NCBI GenBank assembly: GCA_910586595.1
Contig: CAJUJB010000002.1
Location: 1-64,000 of the forward strand
Length of the DNA: 64,000 nt
Reading direction: 5' to 3'
Origin: an uncultured Muribaculaceae bacterium
GTDB lineage: Bacteria; Bacteroidota; Bacteroidia; Bacteroidales; Muribaculaceae
In this document: positions 26,040-34,865 of the stretch, piece after piece
How positions within the stretch are numbered: position 1 is the stretch's first letter
Layout of the letters: each line of letters begins with the position of its first letter
Program-made: the position numbers and the translations under genes
The notes under the pieces: model-generated
Database searches by the model: none
Seen by the model: only the letters and a program-made list of their open reading frames with translations
What the model was told of the DNA's origin: nothing

Positions 26040-28157
26040 ATGCTACCCTGCGCGCAAGCCCTCGTGACTGAGCCCGTACAGATATTCTTTATCGTGCTGG
26101 CCATCATCCTCTTTGCGCCATTGTTGCTCAACAAGCTCAAGATTCCGCACATCATAGGCATGATTGTGGCGGGGGTGGTGATAGGGCCCTATGGTTTCAA
26201 TGTACTCGACAACGACTCGTCGTTTGCCATCTTCGGGCAAGTAGGTCTGCTCTACCTCATGTTCCTTGCGGGGCTTGAGATAGACATGTACCATCTGCGC
26301 CTCAACCTCAAGCGCGGCCTTATCTTCGGCGTGCTGACATTGCTCATACCGCTTGCCCTGGGCATCTTCACGAGCGTGTATCTGCTTGGGCTTGACTGGA
26401 CTACGTCGATGCTCTTAGGGGCCATGTACGCCTCGCACACGCTGCTGTCGTACCCTGTCGCGGCACGCTTCGGCATCACGCGGTCGCCAGCGGTGCTGAT
26501 TGCCATCGTAGGCACCATCATAGCCGTAATCGGCGCCCTGCTCGTGCTTGCGGCCACAGTCAGCATCCGTCAGGAAGGCTACTTCAACGTAGGCGCCATA
26601 GGTCTGCTCATGGCCCGACTGGCCGTGTGGGTAGGCGCCCTGCTCTACCTCTATCCGCGACTCACCCGCGCCTTCTTCAAAAAATACTCCGACAAGGTGA
26701 CACAATATGTCTTTGTGCTCAGCCTTGTATTCCTGGCGGCCTGCACCGCCCAGCTCATAGGCCTCGAGCCAGTGCTCGGCGCCTTCTTCGCCGGGCTGCT
26801 CCTCAACCGGTATGTGCCTGTAGGCTCGTCGCTTATGGCCTCGATAGAATTTGTAGGCAACGCCCTCTTCATCCCTTACTTCCTGATCAGTGTGGGTATG
26901 ATGATCAATGTGCGGGTGTTCGGCGACACGGGCACACTGGCCGTGGCTGCCGTGATGCTGGCCGTAGCCATCGCAGGCAAGTGGCTGCCCGCCTTCATCG
27001 CCCAGAAAATCTACCGCTTCGACGGCTACAGCCGCAATGTGATGTTTGGCCTGACAGCGGCCCACACTGCGGTGGCACTTGCCGTTGTATCAGTAGGTTA
27101 CCGATTGGATATGTTCGACGAGCGCATACTCAACAGCACCATCGCCGTAATACTTGTCACCTGCGCCATAGCTCCTATCATCACGGCCACCGCCGCCGGA
27201 CGGCTCAAAGTGAAGATGCTCGATGAAGACGGCAATGACGACGCGCTGAAGCACCCGCGCATCAACAATACCCTCATAGCGGTGGCCAACCCCGTGACCA
27301 CCGGCGCCCTTGTGGAAATGGCTGTGCTGATGCGGAATGCCCGCGGGCGCCACAGCTTCTATGCCCTGCATGTGCGCAACGACAACAGCGCGGCATCTAA
27401 AACCCTGTCGCGCAACTCACTCGACACCGCACGCAAGACAGCCGCCAGCGCCGACATCACCCTCAAGACCCTCGACCGCTACGACCTCAACACCGTGACC
27501 GGCGTGCTCAACGCCATAGAGGAACGCGACATAACGGAGATAATCTTCGGCATGCACCGGAGGGCTACGGTGATAGATTCGTTCTTCGGCAGCAAAGTCG
27601 AGCAACTGCTCCGGTCGACCAACAAGATGCTCATGATCGTACGCTGCTTCATACCGGTGAACACCGTCACTCGGGTAGTGGTATGGGTGCCAGCCGGAGC
27701 ACAGTACGAAACAGGATTCAGCCGGTGGGTACGCGCCATCTCGCGCCTCACCCGTCAGATAGGATGCCGGGTGATATTCTGCTCACCTGCTGATGCCCAA
27801 CCACTTATCAGAGGAGTGATTTATGCCGAGAACTATGGCATACGGTGTGAATTCCGCACCACCGAAAGCTGGGATGACTTCATAGTGATGAGCAACCGGG
27901 TTCTCGACGATGACCTCTTTGTCGTGATCGGGGCACGCGCCCAGTCGGTATCGTATCATGCCGAGATGGCAGAGCTTCCGGCCTTCCTGCAGCGGTATTT
28001 CGCCCACAACAACCTGATGATGATCTACCCCGAGCAGTTCGGCGAGGCGACGGCGCTCACCTCATTCACCGACCCGCTTGCAAGCGACATCGCCGCTACA
28101 GCATCGCCTGTAATCACCCGCCTGCGCAACCGCTGGCGCCGCGCCGTATCAAAGTAA
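26040..28157 (+). CDS. cation:proton antiporter with cytosolic C-terminal domain
   Basis: 705 residues. The first about 390 form 12-13 TM segments of the CPA2/KefB-NhaA-like fold, with early motifs IPHIIGMIVAGVVIGP and FLAGLEIDM typical of the family and the re-entrant region around GAMYASHTLLSYP. The C-terminal about 300 residues are soluble and contain two stretches resembling universal-stress-protein folds (near VTTGALVEMAVLMRNA and VVVWVPAGAQYETG). It exchanges Na+ or K+ for H+ across the inner membrane; ion selectivity is not decided by the sequence. It starts 53 nt after asd. Confidence 0.9.
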   Translation: MLPCAQALVTEPVQIFFIVLAIILFAPLLLNKLKIPHIIGMIVAGVVIGPYGFNVLDNDSSFAIFGQVGLLYLMFLAGLEIDMYHLRLNLKRGLIFGVLTLLIPLALGIFTSVYLLGLDWTTSMLLGAMYASHTLLSYPVAARFGITRSPAVLIAIVGTIIAVIGALLVLAATVSIRQEGYFNVGAIGLLMARLAVWVGALLYLYPRLTRAFFKKYSDKVTQYVFVLSLVFLAACTAQLIGLEPVLGAFFAGLLLNRYVPVGSSLMASIEFVGNALFIPYFLISVGMMINVRVFGDTGTLAVAAVMLAVAIAGKWLPAFIAQKIYRFDGYSRNVMFGLTAAHTAVALAVVSVGYRLDMFDERILNSTIAVILVTCAIAPIITATAAGRLKVKMLDEDGNDDALKHPRINNTLIAVANPVTTGALVEMAVLMRNARGRHSFYALHVRNDNSAASKTLSRNSLDTARKTAASADITLKTLDRYDLNTVTGVLNAIEERDITEIIFGMHRRATVIDSFFGSKVEQLLRSTNKMLMIVRCFIPVNTVTRVVVWVPAGAQYETGFSRWVRAISRLTRQIGCRVIFCSPADAQPLIRGVIYAENYGIRCEFRTTESWDDFIVMSNRVLDDDLFVVIGARAQSVSYHAEMAELPAFLQRYFAHNNLMMIYPEQFGEATALTSFTDPLASDIAATASPVITRLRNRWRRAVSK

Positions 28158-28163
28158 GGGGAT

Positions 28164-28206
28164 AAAAAATCCGGACATACCTTCGCCAAAGCTAAGGCAT
28201 GTCCGG
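28164..28206 (-). terminator. terminator of the SIMPL gene
   Basis: CCGGACAT (28171-28178) pairs with ATGTCCGG (28199-28206), with an inner CCTT/AAGG stem. The plus-strand A-run at 28164-28169 is the T-run of a minus-strand terminator. The hairpin may also slow transcription from the convergent antiporter gene. Confidence 0.75.
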
Positions 28207-28241
28207 GAATACTCTATCTACAAATGGGTTACTGGCCGAAA

Positions 28242-28940
28242 TCAGTCTTCGAGGTAATAAGTGATTGAGGTGACTACGCGGACGGTCTTGATGTTGGGGG
28301 TATACTGGTCGCGGTCAGAGATTGAGAACTGGCCCTGGCTTGCAGTCTTTATCTTACCGAGTTTGCTGTGGCTGTCGGAAGCGAATTTATCGGCAGCCTC
28401 ACGAGCATTTGCAGTAGCCTCGGCAATCATCTCGGGCTTGATGGTATTTAGGTCGGTATACTCGTAAGTAGTCTGGTAGTTATAATCGCCAGCAACGACG
28501 GCAATACCCTGGCGGAGCAGTTCGGTCTGTTTCTTGATAAGCTCGCGTACCTGGTCGACTTTCTCCGAAGTGACGACCACGACGTTTGTGACCTGATAAC
28601 GGAAACGGACGTCGCTGGAGTTATAGCGGTCGGCCATCTGATCGTAAACGCTGGGCGGATTGACAGAGATTTCGCTGTCGGTGAGGCCATTAGACTTCAA
28701 GAATGAGAGGATGGCCTGATTATTAGCCTGAATCTTGGTGTAGATGGTGGGGAGGTCGTTGCCCATTTCCTTGGTGACGATAGGCCAAGTGACTTTGTTT
28801 GCGGGAACTTCTTTCTCGCAAAGACCACGGACAGTGACGGCACGGTCACGGTCGGCAAAGCGTGTGATGCCACTGCGGAGGGCGAAGCCCAGGATAACGA
28901 TTGCCACGGCTACAAGAGCGGCGGGGATGATGGTTTTCAT
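28242..28940 (-). CDS. SIMPL (DUF541) domain protein
   Basis: 232 residues with an N-terminal TM/signal anchor (about 4-24) and a SIMPL/DUF541 domain (about 35-230) with the usual features: an early VTVRGLCEKEVPAN strand, a helix QANNQAILSFLKSNG, and the tail segment EATANAREAADKFASDS followed by a beta strand. The protein is probably anchored in the inner membrane facing the periplasm. Family members are linked to oxidative stress and, in one case, form ring-like oligomers; the molecular role here is unknown. Confidence 0.88.
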   Translation of the reverse strand: MKTIIPAALVAVAIVILGFALRSGITRFADRDRAVTVRGLCEKEVPANKVTWPIVTKEMGNDLPTIYTKIQANNQAILSFLKSNGLTDSEISVNPPSVYDQMADRYNSSDVRFRYQVTNVVVVTSEKVDQVRELIKKQTELLRQGIAVVAGDYNYQTTYEYTDLNTIKPEMIAEATANAREAADKFASDSHSKLGKIKTASQGQFSISDRDQYTPNIKTVRVVTSITYYLED

Positions 28941-29073
28941 ATAGCGAGTAATTTATAGGGTTGAAACAGTATTATAACGTTTAGGCGGTCGAATTTATTC
29001 AAAAAAAAGCCACAAAATCGGTGAGATTTGACGGTTTGGTAATTATTGAGAACAAAGGGGCTCGGGGCTCCCG

Positions 29074-29081
29074 TAACTTTG
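29074..29081 (+). promoter_or_regulatory. -7 element of the phage-derived cassette
   Basis: TAACTTTG, a perfect TAnnTTTG, 30 nt before the ATG at 29111. It places transcription start downstream of the upstream-most in-frame start (29021), so that longer N-terminus is unlikely. Confidence 0.6.
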
Positions 29082-29110
29082 CATCAGTAAAACTCATAAA
29101 CACCAATACC

Positions 29111-31591
29111 ATGATGTCAAATAAAAAGACAACCTACACCATCGGAGCGACTCCCGTAGAACGCAAACCGAATACTGTAAAACCCGGGCAGGGCTATGCA
29201 AGCCACGTGCTGAACCTCAGACCCGACCCGGCGAAAGGGCTGGTGCCGACCGGACGCCCCGACTGCCATACAGCGATGCAGGCAAGCACGCCCTTAGGGC
29301 GCCTGAACACAGGAGAGAAACATGTATTTGCCGGAGCTGCCGGGCGCACACTCGTGACCGCCGACGCCTCGCTGCCATCGGCCACCGCCACAAGCTACCC
29401 CGACGTACTGCCCGGAGAGGCGCTATGCGCCCTCCAGCAAGGCGAGCAGTGCCTGCTTGCCATGACTAAGGGCGGAGCCGCCAGCATCAGGGCGGCAAAT
29501 GGCAAGGTGACCGCAGAGAAGCTATCGCACGACTACCCACCCATAGGCCTGAGGGCGCGTGCCGGAAGCCCGGTGAGCGCCGAAGTGGCGGCGCGCACTC
29601 TCAGCAGCACATATGGAGCCGGTAGCCGCCTATCGGCCCGGGATGCGGGTGCCGTGACAGGCGATCTGGCCGAGGCCTACCTGCGCATATGCGCCGATGC
29701 ATCGGCAGCAGGTATGGCAGTGCAGCCGGTTCTTGCCCGCTACAAGCTGCGCGATAGCCAGGGGCATATACTTTTCACATCGGCACCCGTGCTCTTAGGC
29801 CCGGCTACGGGCGGACAATGCGGCTCGTCGATCGACGTCTACTCCGATGACCGGTGCAGCCTCAGGGCCTATACCCTCAGCGCCGACACATGGACTATGG
29901 CCCTCGATCTGCCCGCCAGCACAAGCGGACACGATGGCAAGGTGGCGACCGCCGAGGTCTATATCTCTCCACTTTTCCATGCCTACAACCCCGACCTGCC
30001 CGGCGAGGTTAATGTTGGGCGCGGGAGTAGCTCGGCAGATCCGTTTCTGCGGGTTCGTCTGCCCGGAGCATCCGAGTCACTCGGAGGCGGAGGGAGCGCC
30101 CGACGCACCTTGATGAAGGCATTCTCACGAATGGACGCCATAGAAGAGCGTGTGGCTGTAGTCAGCAGGCCATTCGGGTCATCAGCCCGCACTGTAAGCG
30201 TTGCGCTGTCGCCATCGGCGGATGCAGCAGGGGTAAGCCGCAGCCTACGCACAGCCTTAGCCAAAGCGGTGCGACATATCACCCCGGCAGAATCGTGGCT
30301 GAGAGAACCACACAACTTCACAGCAGCCTGCTGCGCCGCCGAAGCCTCGGCTGTGGCATGGGGAAACCTGCGGATATTACCCTTCGAGGGATATAGTGCG
30401 GCCAGCCTCAGCACGGCTGCCGACGCAAGCAAGAGCTGGCGGGCGGTGACGATGGTGCACTTTGCCGACGGAAGCGCGGTGGTACGGACAGAAGAGGGCG
30501 CAAGCGGCGCACCGACGGCCTTCTCACCGGTGCTGAGCTATCCCTCACCCGAGGCCGTGTCGATGACGATAAGCGTGACGGCTGGAGGAGTGACACGGAC
30601 TGCGACCTACACCCTCAGCCCCGAAGAGAGCGGCCAGGCGGCAGTCTTTATCGCCGAGCAGGCAAGCGCCATGACACTCCCGACCGGGGCAGCTCCGACG
30701 GCAGGGGCGATAAGCGCTCCGGAGGTAGAGTACGCTGAGATGGTGGCAATCGCCCCGAGCGACAATCCGCTGTCGCCGGATATTTTCTGCCACGCGGGCA
30801 GTTCGGCGATAAAAGCCTTGGTAGCCAAAACGGGGAGCGACCAATCGTGGGAGTTCGGTCGGAGCCGTTTTATGGCAGGGTCGGCCGACGGCATCTTCTC
30901 TATCGGAGTAGGGAAAGACAGGGCATCGATGTCGGTGCGCAAGACTACGGCTGCGGGCGTGGCAAGAAACGATGCGATGGTCAAGGGCGAAGACGGCGAG
31001 ATATTCGCCATAGCCGGCCCGGAAGGGAGCATACTGCGACTCGGAGGCACAGCAAAAACCGAGGTGTACGCAGCCGGTGCCGACTACTACGCCTTAGGCT
31101 ACGACAAAACTTACGGCGAACTGTGGGCATTCCGCACCGATGGCAGCGCGCATGTATTCTGCCAGGCTTACGATGGAGGGCGCTATATGCGCAACGATGT
31201 AGCGGCGACGTCGGTAACAAGCATAGGTGACCGGACATATGCCATGACAGCCGAAGGGCTTGTGGCCTTAGGGAAAGAGAATGCCAGGCAGGCCACAGAA
31301 GTAAGCGTAGAGTATAATTTCAACACGCCCAATAGGCAGAAGCTCTACGCCGAACGAACAGACTGGCTGGCAGGCGCAGGGCAGATACGCGGCACGGTGG
31401 CGCTACATGCGGCCAGCATCCACGGAGCGTCCGAGTGGCCAGTGGCCAGCACAAGCCTCGAGGGAGAATGCCGCTCCCCGCTAAGAATGACAACAGTGAG
31501 CCGACCGGCCTCGCACTACGTGATTAAACTTGATGCCATGACCGACAGCACATTTTTCCTAAACTCTATCAAACTCACCTTCCATGGATAA
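29111..31591 (+). CDS. phage-structural-like protein of unknown function, next to terminase
   Basis: 826 residues from ATG 29111 (29114 also possible). No signal peptide. The N-terminal region is extended and polar; residues about 200-330 and 440-560 are beta-rich with Ser/Ala/Gly-rich strands; the last 250 residues have repeats of the kind SADGIFSIGV, EDGEIFAIAG, YGELWAFRTDG and IGDRTYAMTAEGLVAL, which look like blades of a beta-propeller. The terminase gene starts inside its last codons (8-nt overlap), so the two are translationally coupled. Its place beside a terminase and its architecture suggest a virion hub, adaptor or fibre protein, but no family was recognised. High GC like the host. 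Confidence 0.65.
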   Translation: MMSNKKTTYTIGATPVERKPNTVKPGQGYASHVLNLRPDPAKGLVPTGRPDCHTAMQASTPLGRLNTGEKHVFAGAAGRTLVTADASLPSATATSYPDVLPGEALCALQQGEQCLLAMTKGGAASIRAANGKVTAEKLSHDYPPIGLRARAGSPVSAEVAARTLSSTYGAGSRLSARDAGAVTGDLAEAYLRICADASAAGMAVQPVLARYKLRDSQGHILFTSAPVLLGPATGGQCGSSIDVYSDDRCSLRAYTLSADTWTMALDLPASTSGHDGKVATAEVYISPLFHAYNPDLPGEVNVGRGSSSADPFLRVRLPGASESLGGGGSARRTLMKAFSRMDAIEERVAVVSRPFGSSARTVSVALSPSADAAGVSRSLRTALAKAVRHITPAESWLREPHNFTAACCAAEASAVAWGNLRILPFEGYSAASLSTAADASKSWRAVTMVHFADGSAVVRTEEGASGAPTAFSPVLSYPSPEAVSMTISVTAGGVTRTATYTLSPEESGQAAVFIAEQASAMTLPTGAAPTAGAISAPEVEYAEMVAIAPSDNPLSPDIFCHAGSSAIKALVAKTGSDQSWEFGRSRFMAGSADGIFSIGVGKDRASMSVRKTTAAGVARNDAMVKGEDGEIFAIAGPEGSILRLGGTAKTEVYAAGADYYALGYDKTYGELWAFRTDGSAHVFCQAYDGGRYMRNDVAATSVTSIGDRTYAMTAEGLVALGKENARQATEVSVEYNFNTPNRQKLYAERTDWLAGAGQIRGTVALHAASIHGASEWPVASTSLEGECRSPLRMTTVSRPASHYVIKLDAMTDSTFFLNSIKLTFHG

Positions 31592-33443
31592 GAACGAAAT
31601 AGACCTTTTGGTAGCTGAAGACCGCAAGCGACGGGCGGCCAGGCGCAGAGAACGCTACGACCCAACGACAGGCATAGGCAGCTTCGGGAAACGCGTGAAG
31701 GTCAAGACACCGGTAGCCGATCTTCCGGAAGCACTCGTGCCGAAGGAGATGACCGCAGATGAGGCTTATGCCAGCGCAGAGAACGATGCAGTGAGCTGGA
31801 AGCGGCTGCGATGCCGCCACGACTTCGAATACTGGGCAGTGACCTGCGCGGTGATAAAGGACAAGCAGTCGTGCCTCGACAAGCCCTTCGTTCTCAACCG
31901 CCCCCAACGCCGGGTATTAGGAATACTGGAGAGCGACCGCATAGCCGGGAAGCCGATAAGAGTAATCATGCTCAAGGCACGCCAATGGGGCGGCTCGACG
32001 CTGGTGCAGATGTATATGGCATGGATACAGTCGTGCCACCGCACCAACTGGCATTCGCTGATCTGCGCACACGTGAAAGACACCTCGGCCACGATACGGG
32101 GCATGTATACCAAACTGCTGGCCAACTACCCACCCGAGCTCTGGGAAGGAAGCGAAGAGCCGAAATTCGTGCCTTTCGAGCGAAGCATGAATGTGCGCAC
32201 CATAGCCGGAAGAGGTTGCCGGGTAACCTTGGGATCGAGCGAGAATCCAGACAGCATACGCGGCGCCGACTATGCGATGGCTCACCTGAGCGAGACAGCC
32301 TTCTGGGCATCGACACCGACACGGAGCCCCAAGAGCGTGGTGCAGGCAGTGAGCGGAGCGATAGGACTACTACCCTACTCACTGATCGTGGTGGAATCGA
32401 CAGCCCGCGGCACAGGCGATTATTTCCATGCCGAATGGACGCGGTGCAAGAGCGGACAGGGCGACAAGCATGCGGTGTTCGTACCATGGTACGAGATAGA
32501 TTTCTACCGATTGGAAGCGTCAGACCCCGCAGCGGTATTAAGCACGATGAACGAAGCCGAGGAGCGGCTGTGGAAAGCCGGGTGCACATCAGACCAAATC
32601 AACTGGTACAGGCACAAGCGGCTCGAATTTGACTCAGAGGAAGCTTTCTGCGCCGAGTTTCCGTCGGATGACGTGGAGGCCTTCAGCTCGTCGGCCTACA
32701 ACGTGTTCTCAGCATCGAAGATAGAGGCATTGCGCAGCCAGTGTGTGATAGAGCCGGAGACAGGAGAGCTCGACAGCCGTGGCTCGGCGTTCATACCCGA
32801 TAAGGGCGGATGCCTGAAGATATGGGAGAAGCCGGCAGAGCGGACACGATACGTGACAGCGGTGGATGTAGGCGGGCGTAGCCGCGGCAGCGACTGGTCG
32901 GTGATCGCGGTACTCGAGGGCGACAGTCCTCAGCCGCGTGTGGTGGCCCAGTGGCGCGGGCATGTAGACCACGACATATTGGCACGGAAGAGCATGGCCT
33001 TAGCGCGGTACTACAACAACTCACTGCTTGTGATAGAGAGTAACACCTACGAGACAGCTGACTTCGGCAGCTCGTCGGACTCCAATCTCTTCATACTGTC
33101 GCGTCTGGCCGAGGAATATCCTAACGTCTACCGGCGTCAATGCTTCGACAGCGCGACCGGCCGTCAGACCTCTCGAGTGGGGTTCCACACCAACCGGTCG
33201 ACCAAGACAATGCTTATCGACGGGCTCATAGAGGCAGTGCGCGAATGCTCATATATAGAGCGCGACCCCGAAGCCTGCAACGAACTGATGGTGTATGAAC
33301 AACTTCCCGGAGGATCGTTCGCGGCCCGCGCCGGCAATCACGACGACATACTTATGACCCGGGCCATAGCTCTGCACGTGATCCGGAGCGGAGAACTTCC
33401 GCCAAAACTACCACCCGACTACCGGCATTACTATGGCAACTAA
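31584..33443 (+). CDS. phage-type terminase large subunit (TerL)
   Basis: 619 residues. The ATPase half has the deviant Walker A KARQWGGST (Lys131-Thr139), as in many TerL proteins, and a Walker-B-like segment ending LSETAFW. The RNase-H-like nuclease half has Asp428 in TAVDVGG, an acidic strand LLVIES and Asp587/588 in HDDILMT. All expected catalytic residues are therefore present. TerL packages phage DNA into heads, yet no portal, small terminase, capsid, tail or integrase gene lies within reach; only the overlapping upstream ORF belongs with it. It ends 55 nt before the 3' end of tRNA-Asn. This is a prophage remnant or a domesticated module. Confidence 0.82.
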   Translation: MDKNEIDLLVAEDRKRRAARRRERYDPTTGIGSFGKRVKVKTPVADLPEALVPKEMTADEAYASAENDAVSWKRLRCRHDFEYWAVTCAVIKDKQSCLDKPFVLNRPQRRVLGILESDRIAGKPIRVIMLKARQWGGSTLVQMYMAWIQSCHRTNWHSLICAHVKDTSATIRGMYTKLLANYPPELWEGSEEPKFVPFERSMNVRTIAGRGCRVTLGSSENPDSIRGADYAMAHLSETAFWASTPTRSPKSVVQAVSGAIGLLPYSLIVVESTARGTGDYFHAEWTRCKSGQGDKHAVFVPWYEIDFYRLEASDPAAVLSTMNEAEERLWKAGCTSDQINWYRHKRLEFDSEEAFCAEFPSDDVEAFSSSAYNVFSASKIEALRSQCVIEPETGELDSRGSAFIPDKGGCLKIWEKPAERTRYVTAVDVGGRSRGSDWSVIAVLEGDSPQPRVVAQWRGHVDHDILARKSMALARYYNNSLLVIESNTYETADFGSSSDSNLFILSRLAEEYPNVYRRQCFDSATGRQTSRVGFHTNRSTKTMLIDGLIEAVRECSYIERDPEACNELMVYEQLPGGSFAARAGNHDDILMTRAIALHVIRSGELPPKLPPDYRHYYGN

Positions 33444-33450
33444 GCGGCAA

Positions 33451-33488
33451 AAAAATAACCGGGAAGCCGCTGTGCAGCGTCTTCCCGG
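33451..33488 (-). terminator. terminator of the tRNA-Asn transcript
   Basis: CCGGGAAG (33459-33466) pairs with CTTCCCGG (33481-33488). The plus-strand A-run just left of it gives a T-run on the minus strand. The stem lies between the tRNA and the convergent terminase gene. Confidence 0.85.
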
Positions 33489-33497
33489 CATGTCTTG

Positions 33498-33571
33498 CGC
33501 TTCAAGATGGACTCGAACCAACGACCCTCTGATTAACAGTCAGATGCTCTAACCGACTGAGCTATTGAAGC
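33498..33571 (-). tRNA. tRNA-Asn (anticodon GTT)
   Basis: 74 nt without encoded CCA. The acceptor stem GCTTCAA/TTGAAGC is perfect with discriminator G. D-arm GCTC/GAGC is followed by anticodon stem TCTGA/TCAGA around CTGTTAA, giving anticodon GTT. The T-arm is GTTGG-TTCGAGT-CCATC with one T-T mismatch in the stem, an irregularity for an otherwise regular tRNA. Its 3' end faces the phage-derived cassette. Confidence 0.93.
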
Positions 33572-33612
33572 GGATAAGGTGCAAATCAACGCCCCTCCGG
33601 GCTTTTGCGCTG

Positions 33613-33643
33613 CAAATTTACTACGAATTTTGCAACTGTGCAA
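33613..33643 (-). promoter_or_regulatory. promoter of tRNA-Asn
   Basis: On the minus strand, TTG (33643-33641), a 20-nt spacer and a perfect -7 TAAATTTG (33620-33613), with the tRNA 5' end 42 nt downstream. Confidence 0.65.
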
Positions 33644-33693
33644 TAGTTGAGGTGATTTTTTTCAAAAAAGGGGCAATAAAAATGCGAAAAGGG

Positions 33694-34365
33694 TCAAAAA
33701 CGGTCGCCAAATATGGCCGTACCTACCCTGACGAGATTCGCACCGGCCTTAATTGCGATGGGATAATCGTGGCTCATGCCCATCGACAGAGTGTCGAAAC
33801 CGCGGAGATCAGGGCAGATGTCGAGAATCTCTTTTCTCAAATCTGCAATAGCCTTGAAATCGGCTTCAATTCGTGCCGTGTCGTCGGTATTTGAGGCCAT
33901 ACCCATCAGGCCGCAGATATGTGTAGCCTTGAGAGTCTCGAAACCACGGTTGCGGAAGAAATCGAGCAGCTCCTCGGGGAGGAATCCGAATTTAGTCTCT
34001 TCCCGGGCCACATGGACCTGCATAAGCACCTTGGACACAATGCCAGCCCTCTCCGACTCCGCATCGACCAGACGGAGGAGCCGCTCAGAGTCGATACTCT
34101 CGATAAGGGCAATGCGACGAGTGGCCACAAGCTGGCGCACCTTGTTGGTCTGGAGATGGCCGATGAAGTGCCAGCGAATATCTTCAGGGAGAGCCGGAAT
34201 CTTGACGAGGAGCTCCTGGATGCGGCTCTCGCCGAAAGCCCTCTGGCCAGCCTGGTAGGCCTCGGCTATAGCCTCAGCGGGATGGAACTTGCTTACAGCG
34301 ACAAGCTCCACACCCTGCGGGAGTGTGGAGCGTATATCGCGTAAAGCTTCGGCGATTGCAGGCAT
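33694..34365 (-). CDS. YggS/PROSC-family pyridoxal-phosphate-binding protein
   Basis: 223 residues, single alanine-racemase-like TIM barrel. The PLP lysine is Lys26 in VAVSKFHP; other family motifs are GESRIQEL, WHFIGHLQTNK and GMSHDYPIAI. Members maintain vitamin B6 and amino-acid homeostasis rather than catalyse a known reaction. The start codon shares one base with the stop of the DUF4494 gene (TAATG), so the two are translationally coupled. It is the last gene of the long minus-strand run that starts with rsmH. Confidence 0.94.
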   Translation of the reverse strand: MPAIAEALRDIRSTLPQGVELVAVSKFHPAEAIAEAYQAGQRAFGESRIQELLVKIPALPEDIRWHFIGHLQTNKVRQLVATRRIALIESIDSERLLRLVDAESERAGIVSKVLMQVHVAREETKFGFLPEELLDFFRNRGFETLKATHICGLMGMASNTDDTARIEADFKAIADLRKEILDICPDLRGFDTLSMGMSHDYPIAIKAGANLVRVGTAIFGDRF

Positions 34366-34799
34366 TACTCTACTACTTTCATTTTATAAACGTCCATAAG
34401 CGGAGTCTCCGTGATCTGAACGATCTCATAGTCAGCCATAGTGCCTTTCATGCCTTCCTCGAAGCGCTCAAGGGCATGCTTGAAATTGGCAGCCTGCACG
34501 AGGATGAGGGAGTTAGAACGTTTCTCGGCAGCAGTTTTCTCGTCGATAGTAATAAAAGCCACTTTGACGAGGTACCAGCGGTCGCCGGTCTCATCCCAGA
34601 ATATTTCGGCGATCTTAGTAGGCTTGATTGCCGATACCTGAAATTCGCCAGAGATAAAAGGGCGCTGCTCTTCGGTGATACGAGCTTCCGCCTCGGTGAA
34701 CGACAGCGCGTCGACGAGGTATGGTTCGTTCACTTTCTTTGCGGCTCCGTTCTCCTGGAGCTTGTCATAACGTACTTTACATTCAAACCAGTTTGCCAT
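34365..34799 (-). CDS. DUF4494 family protein
   Basis: 144 residues from the ATG at 34799 (MANWFECKVRYDK), chosen because family members begin with this segment; an in-frame ATG 45 nt upstream would add an unrelated extension. DUF4494 is a Bacteroidota-restricted family of unknown function, small and soluble, with conserved FTEAEARI and WYLVKVAFITIDE. It is often beside YggS-type genes (from memory), and here it overlaps one. Confidence 0.85.
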   Translation of the reverse strand: MANWFECKVRYDKLQENGAAKKVNEPYLVDALSFTEAEARITEEQRPFISGEFQVSAIKPTKIAEIFWDETGDRWYLVKVAFITIDEKTAAEKRSNSLILVQAANFKHALERFEEGMKGTMADYEIVQITETPLMDVYKMKVVE

Positions 34800-34865
34800 T
34801 TTCTTTCTTAGTTTAGAGATTGTTAATTGTAAGACCCTTAACAAAAGGGATTACTTCCCGGAAGG

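Noticed and set aside
28941..29110. Direct repeat of the tRNA-Asn 3' end as left attachment site of the phage cassette
   Set aside because: No match to the tRNA 3' segment was found by eye in this stretch; the integration model remains unproven.
29021..29110. Longer N-terminus of the terminase-linked protein
   Set aside because: The -7 element at 29074-29081 lies inside it, so translation should start at 29111 or 29114.
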